This document shows positions 1 to 5,935 of a stretch of 14,006 bases of DNA, piece after piece. Under the pieces are notes generated by a model. It did no database searches. It was not told where the DNA came from and worked only from the letters and a program-made list of their open reading frames with translations. How positions within the stretch are numbered: position 1 is the stretch's first letter; each line of letters opens with the position of its first letter. Made by a program: the position numbers and the translations under genes. The DNA lies in contig CAYMKI010000079.1 in NCBI GenBank assembly GCA_964390695.1, positions 1 through 14,006 on the forward strand. The letters run 5' to 3'. The DNA comes from CAWACC01 sp964390695. GTDB taxonomy: Bacteria; Chlamydiota; Chlamydiia; Chlamydiales; Parachlamydiaceae.

Positions 1-55
1 GTAGAGCAGCGGAATCATAATCCGTAGGTCATCGGTTCAAGTCCGGTTGCCGCTA
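1..55 (+). tRNA. tRNA-Met (CAU anticodon), 3' part only
   Basis: The window opens inside a tRNA gene, in the D-arm. The anticodon stem pairs 9-13 with 21-25 around a seven-base loop at 14-20 whose anticodon is CAT (16-18). The T-arm pairs 31-35 with 43-47 around the loop TTCAAGT (36-42), with one G-T wobble. Positions 48-54 are the 3' acceptor strand and A55 the discriminator; no CCA is encoded. A CAU anticodon can be elongator Met, initiator Met or lysidine-modified Ile. The anticodon stem lacks the three G-C pairs usual for initiators, so elongator Met is favoured, but Ile(CAU) cannot be excluded without the 5' half. Confidence 0.9.
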
Positions 56-74
56 TGCAATCAATGTTCGTTCA

Positions 75-98
75 GAGGCCAGGCTTGGCCTCTTTTTT
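75..98 (+). terminator. Intrinsic terminator of the tRNA transcript
   Basis: A perfect 7-bp stem (GAGGCCA at 75-81, TGGCCTC at 86-92) closes a four-base GGCT loop and is followed directly by six T. It lies 20 bases after the tRNA end and is a textbook Rho-independent terminator. Confidence 0.9.
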
Positions 99-132
99 AT
101 TTTATATCCTTTATCAGGGTTGGGTCAAGGAT

Positions 133-156
133 GGGGTCAGGCCTGACAATTTGACA
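133..156 (+). repeat. Left inverted repeat of the transposase element
   Basis: This 24-nt sequence starts GGGGTCAGGCCTGAC and continues into AATTTGACA. It contains the 10-bp palindrome TCAGGCCTGA (137-146). Its reverse complement recurs at 1428-1451 with one mismatch. Confidence 0.8.
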
Positions 157-201
157 ATTTAGTCGACAATGTTTTAGATTTGCACTTCAATGAAATAGTG
201 G

Positions 202-340
202 CGGACGAAACGGACAAAGCGGACTAAATGGACGAAGCGGACAAAGCGGACTAAATGGACGAAGCGGACATTGGACAAAAAGGACTAAATAGACTTTTTT
301 TAATATTGACGATTATGTCCGCTTAGTCCGCTTCGTCCAT
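202..340. repeat. GGAC/GTCC short-period repeat array with long hairpin
   Basis: Words of the form GGACnnn(n) follow one another from about 202 to 295. Within them is an exact 27-nt tandem duplication (211-237 and 238-264). A 15-nt segment, ATGGACGAAGCGGAC (228-242, repeated at 255-269), has its exact reverse complement at 326-340, so the array can fold into a long hairpin; on the plus strand this is followed by a T-rich tract. The array sits directly 3' of the four-helix-bundle gene (stop at 344-346, minus strand). From recall, GTCC-type arrays accompany four-helix-bundle (IVS/S23-type) genes in other bacteria. There are no spacers, so it is not a CRISPR. Confidence 0.85.
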
Positions 341-343
341 TTT

Positions 344-946
344 TTATTTAAGTTTTTTATTTTCGATTCTGGAAGCGTGGCGTATTTTATAGAGGCGCTC
401 AGTAAATCCACCCTCATTTTGAAACGCAGCAGCCTGTGAGGCCAGTTGCCTATCCAATAAAGCGCAAGTTACTGAAATCAATACGAGGACCCCATTAGCC
501 GCTATTTCAGGAATAGATCCTCTTTGTTTTTTATGCTCATCTCGAACCCACATAGCAAATTCATCTGCCGAATTAAATCTAAGCTTCATAAAAGCTTGCC
601 GTTTAGGGTTTTGAAACTCCCACGCTATTAGCTCATGTTGACGTAGAAAATCTTCATAATCTAATTTGAGTTCTTCCAGGCTAGCTCGGGCAACGTTTGT
701 CAGTTTTAATTCTGTTTTTTTAGAAGTCCCTGAGGCTTGGCTGCCTTCAGCAATGTTCTGGACACCGGAACGAGCCGCTTGGGCCATTTGATCGTGGGTA
801 CGGCTGCGTGAAGCTATAAATTTATCGCAGAAACGAATGGTAATATCGAAGATCAATCGTGCTAGCTGAAAGGTTTTTAGTTTGCGGAAGCCTCCATGCT
901 TAGGGATGAGTTTTTCTGTAGGATTCATAGAAACTCTGGGTGTCAT
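344..946 (-). CDS. Four-helix-bundle protein with suffix domain (IVS/S23-type, Avd-like)
   Basis: The 200-residue protein belongs to the small four-helix-bundle family first seen in 23S rRNA intervening sequences and structurally related to the Avd accessory protein of diversity-generating retroelements. The family core is clear: FRKLKTFQLARLIFDIT near residues 21-37, then SRTHDQMAQAARSGVQNIAEGS (about 48-69) and TELKLTNVARASLEELKLDYEDF (about 78-100). The last 40 residues (LLDRQLASQAAAF then EGGFTERLYKIR) match the 'suffix' extension of one subgroup. The start is uncertain: ATG at 946 gives the longest form, ATG at 928 is an alternative, and neither has a good Shine-Dalgarno. The biochemical role of this subgroup is not known to me; nucleic-acid binding is an inference from Avd. 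The gene lies in a transposase remnant next to a GGAC/GTCC array. Confidence 0.85.
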   Translation of the reverse strand: MTPRVSMNPTEKLIPKHGGFRKLKTFQLARLIFDITIRFCDKFIASRSRTHDQMAQAARSGVQNIAEGSQASGTSKKTELKLTNVARASLEELKLDYEDFLRQHELIAWEFQNPKRQAFMKLRFNSADEFAMWVRDEHKKQRGSIPEIAANGVLVLISVTCALLDRQLASQAAAFQNEGGFTERLYKIRHASRIENKKLK

Positions 947-1056
947 GAATAAGCTGCATCTTAAGGTATCAAATTCAAAACTTCCAGGAAAAAATATTTT
1001 TTATATTTTATTATTGCTTACCGGGAAAGTAAGATAGGGTGTGGATTTAAGGAAAT

Positions 1057-1391
1057 AACGGACAATCGATTTTCTCTTCTGATGTAGAGCGTTGCAAGTT
1101 TTGCTTGATATTGCAGGAAAGAGTGGAGAGGTATGGACATCGCATCCTTCTCGAAGGATAAGTCATATACGAGCCATTACGGCGCTACTGGCAAGAGATG
1201 TCAAAGGTGTGAGCATTCGGGAACTGGAAATATTTTATGGCCTCGCTGACTCTAGTATGAGTCAGGCTGCCAAGCGTCTGGAGGCTCGCATGTCAACATC
1301 CGAGATACTGAAAAAGGAAATCAAGAACCTTAAAGAAGAACTCTTCTTAATTGCTGTTAGGGAGAAAAATAGTGAAAGGTCGAGTCCATAG
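1057..1391 (+). pseudogene. REP-associated transposase, C-terminal remnant
   Basis: The open frame after the stop at 1080-1082 encodes about 100 residues. The segment SHIRAITALLARDVKGVSIR followed by ELEIFYGLADSSMSQAAKRLEARM matches the C-terminal helix-turn-helix domain typical of REP-associated Y1 transposases (R..ARAL.A.L..RE.G.S, then a DNA-reading helix and a terminal R.E..). Just upstream, in a different frame (about 1057-1092), the peptide GQSIFSSDVER resembles the linker that precedes this domain, suggesting a frameshift near 1090. The only start codon for the open frame is TTG 1092. The HUH catalytic domain is absent. It is therefore an inactive 3' remnant, although the DNA-binding domain alone could still be translated. 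Confidence 0.75.
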
Positions 1392-1427
1392 ATGTGTTGT
1401 CCAGTTTAATAGCTTCTCGGCTCAGAA

Positions 1428-1451
1428 TGTCAAATTGTCAGGCCTAACCCC
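1428..1451 (-). repeat. Right inverted repeat of the transposase element
   Basis: This is the reverse complement of 133-156 with one mismatch (T for C in the GGGGTCAGG core). It lies 36 bases after the transposase remnant's stop codon and marks the probable right edge of the element. Confidence 0.8.
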
Positions 1452-1511
1452 TCTTACGAGAAAAAATATATATTATATTATTGTCCATTTTTTTGATTAA
1501 AAAATAATAAG

Positions 1512-1556
1512 AACAGGGATGGGCAGGATCGGCTTCGCCGGCAGGATAAACAAGAT
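1512..1556 (+). repeat. Degenerate period-9 CAGGAT repeat
   Basis: The words GGGCAGGAT (1521-1529), CGGCAGGAT (1539-1547) and AAACAAGAT (1548-1556) keep a nine-base register, with a diverged unit between them that forms a small palindrome (CGGCTTCGCCG, 1530-1540). A related copy lies at 4451-4475. From recall, CAGGAT/ATCCTG arrays occur near small IVS-like genes such as those for GxxExxY proteins; no such gene is present here. Confidence 0.5.
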
Positions 1557-1587
1557 TGTGATTTGTGTAGAGTTAGGGTAAGTTCTC

Positions 1588-1652
1588 AAAAATTCATGGC
1601 ACAATCAGCTTGGGCATGAGCGAAGCGAATGCCCAAGCTGATGGCACCATGA
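1588..1652 (-). terminator. Hairpin terminator after the first F-box gene
   Basis: A perfect 14-bp inner stem (1604-1617 with 1629-1642) closes an 11-nt loop. After a 4x4 internal loop it continues as a 6-bp outer stem (1594-1599 with 1647-1652). Read on the minus strand, the outer stem is followed at once by five T (complement of 1588-1592). It lies about 40 bases after the stop codon of the minus-strand F-box gene, the position expected of its terminator. The inner stem is unusually long, so an origin as a palindromic repeat that was co-opted is possible. Confidence 0.6.
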
Positions 1653-1691
1653 TTTCTAAGAAATAAAATTTTGGCAAGGTTCAAATTCAGT

Positions 1692-2351
1692 TCAGTTAGA
1701 TTCAAATAAAGTAGAGAAGATGCTTGTGATCTTTGCTTTGGGTTCATCCTTCTTTAATAGTTTAGTACAGGCTTTATGCAGTCTAAAAACTGATGCTAAA
1801 ATTGATTTTGTTGACTGACGATCTTCCATTGAGGATGTATTATTCAATAGAAAGGCACAGTACGATTTAAATAAGTCGAGCTCTTTTGTTTTTTTTATGA
1901 AATGAGGGCGGTTGGGGGATTTGATTTCAAAACTTACAATGCCATTTTCTGTTCTTTGTATGGTTAGTTCATCTAGTTCTACTTTAATCTTATTAAAATC
2001 ACCATTTAGAATGCTTAAAGCTTTTTGCACATAGATAGGTTTCGCAAGTAAATTAAAGCTCTTACATACGTATAAGCAGTTTTTTAAGTCTTTCAGACAT
2101 AATTTAATATCTGTCATCGCTAAGCAATTCATAATAATATGGAGTACATCGGGAAGATTCAGTAATTCTGATTGATTTTGTCTTTTTTCAGGAGACCATG
2201 TAATGCAATGTTTATCTAAAGTTGTTTGAATTTCTTTTTCATCTACATTTTCAACAACATCGGATTGCTTTGAAAAGTAACTAACGACATAACCATCATT
2301 CTGCGCGGCCAACATGGCAATTTGGGTCGTATTATTATTAATCCAATTCAA
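1692..2351 (-). CDS. F-box-like protein (putative host-directed ubiquitin-ligase adaptor)
   Basis: The 219-residue protein has an F-box-like segment at about 66-103: LPDVLHIIMNCLA, then a stretch ending CLYVCKSFNLLAKP, fitting the F-box pattern LP.....I...L......C..VCK.F. In eukaryotes the F-box binds Skp1 and recruits substrates to SCF ubiquitin ligases; expanded F-box families are known in Parachlamydiaceae and read as secreted effectors. The C-terminal 39 residues (161-199: FK..CAFL, then VFRLHKACTKLL) align without gaps to residues 155-193 of the F-box protein at 4518-5132, so the two are paralogues. The start is TTG 2351, chosen because AGGAG sits six bases upstream. No signal peptide or membrane segment is visible. 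The substrate-binding part is not recognisable and secretion is an inference. Confidence 0.7.
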   Translation of the reverse strand: MNWINNNTTQIAMLAAQNDGYVVSYFSKQSDVVENVDEKEIQTTLDKHCITWSPEKRQNQSELLNLPDVLHIIMNCLAMTDIKLCLKDLKNCLYVCKSFNLLAKPIYVQKALSILNGDFNKIKVELDELTIQRTENGIVSFEIKSPNRPHFIKKTKELDLFKSYCAFLLNNTSSMEDRQSTKSILASVFRLHKACTKLLKKDEPKAKITSIFSTLFESN

Positions 2352-2357
2352 TAATAT

Positions 2358-2362
2358 CTCCT
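2358..2362 (-). promoter_or_regulatory. Shine-Dalgarno fixing the TTG start of the F-box gene
   Basis: On the minus strand AGGAG lies six bases before TTG 2351. The next ATG in frame is 12 codons further in and has no comparable site, so the TTG start is preferred. Confidence 0.7.
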
Positions 2363-2405
2363 AATTTTAATGTTTTTTAACAAAAAGCTTTGGGCTTAAC
2401 TCAAA

Positions 2406-2454
2406 CATCTTCTAGTTAGTCGTGGCGCAAAGCGCCACGACTAACTAGAAGATG
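2406..2454. repeat. Perfect 23-bp palindromic hairpin
   Basis: The arms 2406-2428 and 2432-2454 are exact reverse complements over 23 bases with only AAA between them; the apex reads GCGCAAAGCGC. It lies in the divergent spacer between the F-box gene (start 2351, minus) and the amidase gene (plus). Neither side carries a strong T-tract, so it is not a standard terminator. The length and perfection suggest either a mobile palindromic element or a structure under selection. Confidence 0.9.
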
Positions 2455-2821
2455 AAATTATTTTATACAGAAAATAAACCTAAATCAATAATAAATTGAT
2501 TGAAAATAAAAAAAATACTGATTTTTAATTATATTTGTATTTCATGCAAGGTTACACGCTTTTATAGCACTGAATAAATTCCATGCGTGTAAGTTTAAAC
2601 CCATCTTGCGCCCTAAATCACGCTTGAACTTAACCGAATTTGGCTAGTTGGGCTTTAGCTAAGCCAAGTTTGCCTAGGTGTGGAGGAGGTGAATAGTCAA
2701 CAAGAACCGTCTTTCAGAACCATGTTTGTTGTTTACAAATTCTACGTGCATATCATATACATTTAAAATCAGAATTGCGTCTTGGTATATACCCAAACAA
2801 CCGGAAAATTAGAACAACGAG
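2455..2821. other. AT-rich intergenic spacer upstream of the amidase gene
   Basis: No coding region is supported here. It holds an 8-bp inverted repeat (TTACACGC at 2552-2559, GCGTGTAA at 2585-2592), a short GGCTT/AAGCC hairpin around 2651-2665, a GGAGGAGG purine run (2682-2689) that precedes only a 26-codon frame, and a weak promoter-like pair at 2763-2791. The large size fits a regulatory region for the divergent F-box and amidase genes. Confidence 0.6.
2763..2791 (+). promoter_or_regulatory. Weak sigma-70-like promoter candidate for the amidase gene
   Basis: TTAAAA (2763-2768) and TATATA (2786-2791) are 17 bases apart, each matching four of six consensus positions. The site would give a leader of about 30 bases. 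In AT-rich DNA such pairs arise easily by chance. Confidence 0.25.
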
Positions 2822-2827
2822 GTGTCG

Positions 2828-4438
2828 GTGAGCCCACTAACTAGCGATCTTGACAATCCAGTGTCTTTATTCAGATCCCTTTACCGTCGACTGGATCTGG
2901 TCTGTAAAAAAAATCCAAAGGAAATGCTAATAACAGGTTTAAGTTTAACGGCTCTCGGAGGGCTATCTTGTCTGACGGGATATACGGCGTTAGGAGTAAT
3001 TCCTATCCTATCGCTCACGGCAGGAGTAGGTTTAAGCTCTAAGACAGCTTGGACATGGAGACATATTGCAAGCCATATCCTGCACGATACCTATAGTTTC
3101 TCCTATACCCCCTCGATTAACCACTCCTCATTAGCCCCTCGAGCTATAGAGATGAATACGATCTCGATAAGTCAAAAAAAAATCACTGAAAATCAAACGC
3201 TCCCGGTATTAGAATTTTCTCCAAATTCAAGTGCTACATGGGTTCGTGGATCTCTTCAAGGCTTAATCCTAGGGCAAGAAATTTATGACTTCAAACATCA
3301 AGTTCTGCCTTTAATGATATCTGAAGCATCACGTGAAAGAAATGACCCAAACAAATCATATCTCAAATCTAACATCAAAAATCTGCATATTCCCCAAAAT
3401 TGTAGGGAAGAACTGAAAGGTATAAAACTAGGCTATCAGGAATGGGCCATAAATAATGGAATCTCAGAGATTAACGATGATGTCATGGAATTTCTGTACG
3501 CGGGACATACCCTGACGGATACATATAAAGCCGTAGGTTCAGGACATGGTTTAAGACAATTGGGTTGTAGTACTATTGTTATGAAAGACCCTGTTTCTCG
3601 GGATATAATAGTCGGCCGTCTGCTGGATTGGGTCAGTCTAGGTATAATAGGTCAAAATTTGTATCTTAAAAGCTACTATGTTCCATACAACAAAGAAAAC
3701 ATGCGGGTATTCTTTCACTCTTTTCCGGGTTTTATCGGGGGGCTCACCTGTTGGAATCAAAAAGGATTAGTTGCCATTGTCAATGAATTAGGCGTCACGA
3801 CTTTAGGTAAGGGCACTCCCTATAATCTATTCGTCAAAGAAATCATAGAGCAAGCCTCTTCAGTCAGCGAGGCTCGGAAAAAGATTATAGGCTGGCAAGC
3901 AGATGAAAACACGCGCGCAGCCTCTTCTTTTACGTTAACCTTGGTCGATACTCACGAAGCTGCTATGTTGTTTTTCTACCCATCGGGCAAGGATGAGAGT
4001 AATGAGGATCATCCTCTGAAATCTGTTCCGTGGCCTAAAGAAAAATCTTCGGTGCTTACATCCAAAGAATATCCGATGCAAAAGATCGCTTATGGCGTCT
4101 ATCAGCGGACCTTAGAAAGCTGTGATGAGCCCTTAGTGGTGACAAATCACGCCTATATTCGAATGGACGAATATATAGAAAATTCCATTTGCGACGACAC
4201 GACAAAACAGAGGCTGGAAAGGATCTTTGTCGCGTGCATTTGTTCCGAAAAAGAGTCGGCAGAGCGGCGTGTTACAAAAATGCTCCAGGCGGCAGGGGAA
4301 ATGGCCACCATTGGTGCCTACATATTCAATGTGACTCAGGGTGAGCTAAAGATAGGCTGTGATAACTATAACGCGGCTCAATTGATCCCGAAGATGCAAG
4401 TAACGGATATGTATTTCCAACAAAATTCAAATGGATAA
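2828..4438 (+). CDS. Acid ceramidase/NAAA-like Ntn hydrolase with Inc-like membrane hairpin
   Basis: Numbering is from the longer GTG start at 2822; the GTG at 2828 is preferred because GAGG (2819-2822) lies five bases before it. Residues about 36-71 form two hydrophobic stretches separated by a short polar turn (LITGLSLTALGGLSCL, then TALGVIPILSLTAGVGL), like the bilobed hydrophobic domain of chlamydial inclusion membrane proteins. The C-terminal 300 residues match the cysteine Ntn amidases (acid ceramidase, N-acylethanolamine acid amidase, linear amide C-N hydrolases). Cys249 in GCSTIVMKD is the expected nucleophile freed by autocleavage, followed by GRLLDW (Arg266, Asp269), FPGFIGGLTCWNQKG and NELG, FTLTLVD, and VVTNH (Asn442). 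Such enzymes hydrolyse fatty-acid amides such as ceramide or N-acylethanolamines. At 536-538 residues it is longer than the roughly 360-400-residue human homologues because of the N-terminal extension. It lies between two F-box paralogues. The substrate and the inclusion-membrane location are inferences. Confidence 0.8.
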   Translation: MSPLTSDLDNPVSLFRSLYRRLDLVCKKNPKEMLITGLSLTALGGLSCLTGYTALGVIPILSLTAGVGLSSKTAWTWRHIASHILHDTYSFSYTPSINHSSLAPRAIEMNTISISQKKITENQTLPVLEFSPNSSATWVRGSLQGLILGQEIYDFKHQVLPLMISEASRERNDPNKSYLKSNIKNLHIPQNCREELKGIKLGYQEWAINNGISEINDDVMEFLYAGHTLTDTYKAVGSGHGLRQLGCSTIVMKDPVSRDIIVGRLLDWVSLGIIGQNLYLKSYYVPYNKENMRVFFHSFPGFIGGLTCWNQKGLVAIVNELGVTTLGKGTPYNLFVKEIIEQASSVSEARKKIIGWQADENTRAASSFTLTLVDTHEAAMLFFYPSGKDESNEDHPLKSVPWPKEKSSVLTSKEYPMQKIAYGVYQRTLESCDEPLVVTNHAYIRMDEYIENSICDDTTKQRLERIFVACICSEKESAERRVTKMLQAAGEMATIGAYIFNVTQGELKIGCDNYNAAQLIPKMQVTDMYFQQNSNG

Positions 4439-4450
4439 AATTAACAACAT

Positions 4451-4475
4451 GGCAGGATCGCTTGCTTGGCAAGAT
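4451..4475 (+). repeat. Diverged copy of the CAGGAT repeat
   Basis: GGCAGGATCG (4451-4460) followed by GGCAAGATTAAA (from 4468) parallels 1522-1556, with one base less between the two CARGAT words. It lies between the amidase stop and the second F-box gene. Confidence 0.4.
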
Positions 4476-4506
4476 TAAAGATGATCTTTCTGTATCCGCA
4501 TGAATC

Positions 4507-4512
4507 AAAGGA
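4507..4512 (+). promoter_or_regulatory. Shine-Dalgarno choosing ATG 4518
   Basis: AAAGGA lies five bases before ATG 4518 and inside the first codons of the longer frame that begins at ATG 4500. The downstream ATG is therefore the better start for the F-box gene. Confidence 0.6.
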
Positions 4513-4517
4513 AAAAC

Positions 4518-5132
4518 ATGACGGTCTCAATTTTTGTATATAACCGAATGAAAGCCCAAGTCGAACATACCAATCTTCAACGTACACAAGGAAAGTTTTC
4601 TAAGAAGGTGTATGAACAAGAAAAAGTAGACCCTATTAAAATTGATCAAATGCTTAAAAATATTCAATTTCAGTATCCTATCGTCCAGGTTTTGAATGGA
4701 GATATATTGCAAAATAAAATATTTCCCCTACTTGGTAAAGCGGAATTGAGGGTCTGTTCTACTGTTTGCAAGCAATTTCGAGTGATATTGATTCCGCTAT
4801 TCATACAAGAAATTAGAGAGTGTTTTAAGAAATTTGAAAAAAAAGTTGATGATGATTTAAGTTGTGTTAAGCAAAACAGCAATAGTTTAAGTAGAGGTCT
4901 ATATGTTTTAGGCTCCTACCCTCATTTAATCGATATAGATATAAAAAATCTTAAAAGAGCCTCTGGAAAGATTGAAACATTCAAAGGCTTGTGTGTTTTT
5001 CTAATGCTCTTCTCTCAAAAAACTCATGATTTAACGCAAGTCAAGGATGTTTTACTTTGTGTTCTTAAATTACAACAAGCCTGCGATGCTTACATCTCCA
5101 CGTTTCAATTCCTGCGACCGTTGTTAATGTGA
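4518..5132 (+). CDS. F-box-like protein, paralogue of the one at 1692-2351
   Basis: From ATG 4518 the product has 204 residues. An F-box-like segment spans about 59-95: LNGDILQNKIFPLL then ELRVCSTVCKQFRVIL, with the VCK.F signature intact and closer to consensus than in its paralogue. Residues 155-193 (FKGLCVFL, then VLLCVLKLQQACDAYI) align without gaps to 161-199 of the other protein, so both share an unnamed C-terminal helical domain besides the F-box. The role is inferred to be binding of host Skp1 and redirection of SCF ubiquitin ligases after secretion. It follows the amidase gene by 79 bases on the same strand; co-transcription is possible, because no clear terminator separates them. 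A 9-bp hairpin lies just after its stop. Confidence 0.7.
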   Translation: MTVSIFVYNRMKAQVEHTNLQRTQGKFSKKVYEQEKVDPIKIDQMLKNIQFQYPIVQVLNGDILQNKIFPLLGKAELRVCSTVCKQFRVILIPLFIQEIRECFKKFEKKVDDDLSCVKQNSNSLSRGLYVLGSYPHLIDIDIKNLKRASGKIETFKGLCVFLMLFSQKTHDLTQVKDVLLCVLKLQQACDAYISTFQFLRPLLM

Positions 5133-5143
5133 ATTTTGGATAG

Positions 5144-5172
5144 ATACCCAAATTTGTAGGCCGTTTGGGTAT
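5144..5172. terminator. Possible bidirectional hairpin between convergent genes
   Basis: ATACCCAAA (5144-5152) and TTTGGGTAT (5164-5172) form a perfect 9-bp stem with an 11-nt loop. It lies between the F-box stop (5132, plus) and the stop at 5192-5194 (minus), where a shared terminator is expected, but neither side has a T-run. Confidence 0.4.
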
Positions 5173-5191
5173 AATTCACGCTGAGTAACGT

Positions 5192-5935
5192 TTATTGTAT
5201 AGCAATAAGCAGGGACTTCACTGTATCTAAAGGAATAAATGCCAATATTGCCTCTCGATCTTCGATTCCAACGGTCATAATGAGATTTGTTCCAGAATGA
5301 TCGATTGTCATCCCGGAACAAAACTCAACTCCATGATGTTTATAAATAAAAGGTTTTGAATAATGGGTAATATTATGGTCGGCGTCCAAGCGCAAGAATC
5401 TATGAAAATAAAAACGGTCGTTATCAAAAGCGACATGGTGAACAACAACAAGATATCCGTTCATGAAAGAAATAGGGCCTGCTGAGCCTCGGTAATAAGA
5501 ATAGTCATGCTTCTGTTCGCGGTTCACAGCCTCTGTGTATTCTCCTGTGGCAGGATCTACCTTGTAAATTATCAAGGGATCAAAAGAATAGATCATATAT
5601 ATATATTTATCTTTTGCAAAAGGAAGCCAATTCTTTTCGGTTAAATCTTTTCTAGGTCTTTTTAATGGGATGAAGTGCTCTACATGTATTTTTGAAGGAT
5701 TTGAAGAGCTAGCGGGCAGGCGATAAAGGCCGATTTGAGGCATGTGAGATGTGTCCATATCATGGACTGTGGCTGATATCCAGAGTGTTTCATTAAATTT
5801 AAAAAGACGGCTATCCTCAAAGCCTTCTATCGGTACACGCGGAGAATATTTCAATGAGCTAGATAATTCGTCGATGATTTCTTTCTGTGAAACTAGATTG
5901 AAATCCTTATCATATTCTAATAAAAAATTGCGAGT
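5192..5935 (-). pseudogene. Beta-propeller (glycosidase-like) C-terminal half, cut off by in-frame TAG
   Basis: This frame continues that of the TPR gene at 5936-6823 after a single TAG (5938-5936). The 247 codons after the stop begin TRNFLLEYDKDFNL and remain open to TAA 5194-5192. The sequence has the repeated motifs of a GH130-like five-bladed propeller often found at the end of TPR proteins: EGFEDSRLFKFN, EKNWLPF followed by IYSFDPLIIYKVD, RGSAGPISFMNGYLVVVHH, and CSGMTIDHSG followed by MTVGIEDREA. No ATG or Shine-Dalgarno supports independent translation; the only candidate start, TTG 5854, would delete the first strand. No catalytic residues can be assigned. The good conservation on both sides of the stop indicates either a very recent nonsense mutation or read-through. 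Confidence 0.7.

Larger units (their letters stand above)
133..1451. mobile_element. Decayed REP-associated tyrosine transposase (RAYT/IS200-like) element
   Basis: Two 24-nt near-identical sequences face each other at 133-156 and 1428-1451 (one mismatch). They carry the GGGGTCAGGCCTGAC-type end that I recall from bacterial REP-associated transposase genes. Between them lie the C-terminal part of such a transposase on the plus strand (1057-1391) and a four-helix-bundle gene on the minus strand (344-946) with its repeat array (202-340). The catalytic N-terminal part of the transposase (HUH and tyrosine motifs) is not found, so the element looks non-autonomous. The simplest reading is that a four-helix-bundle unit replaced or inserted into the 5' part of an older transposase element. 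Confidence 0.7.

Noticed and set aside
1..55. Initiator tRNA identity
   Set aside because: The anticodon stem (GCGGA/TCCGT) lacks the three consecutive G-C pairs next to the loop that mark initiator tRNAs; the 5' end needed for a firm decision is outside the window.
211..264. Possible CRISPR array
   Set aside because: The two 27-nt copies are directly adjacent with no spacers, and the sequence is itself made of shorter GGAC words; no cas genes are present.
2689..2769. Small GTG-started frame (26 codons) after a GGAGGAGG run
   Set aside because: The purine run touches the GTG with no spacing, the peptide is very short and shows no recognisable feature.
5192..5854. Independent gene starting at TTG 5854
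   Set aside because: The frame is open upstream to the TAG at 5936-5938 and those 27 codons match the propeller family; no Shine-Dalgarno precedes TTG 5854.
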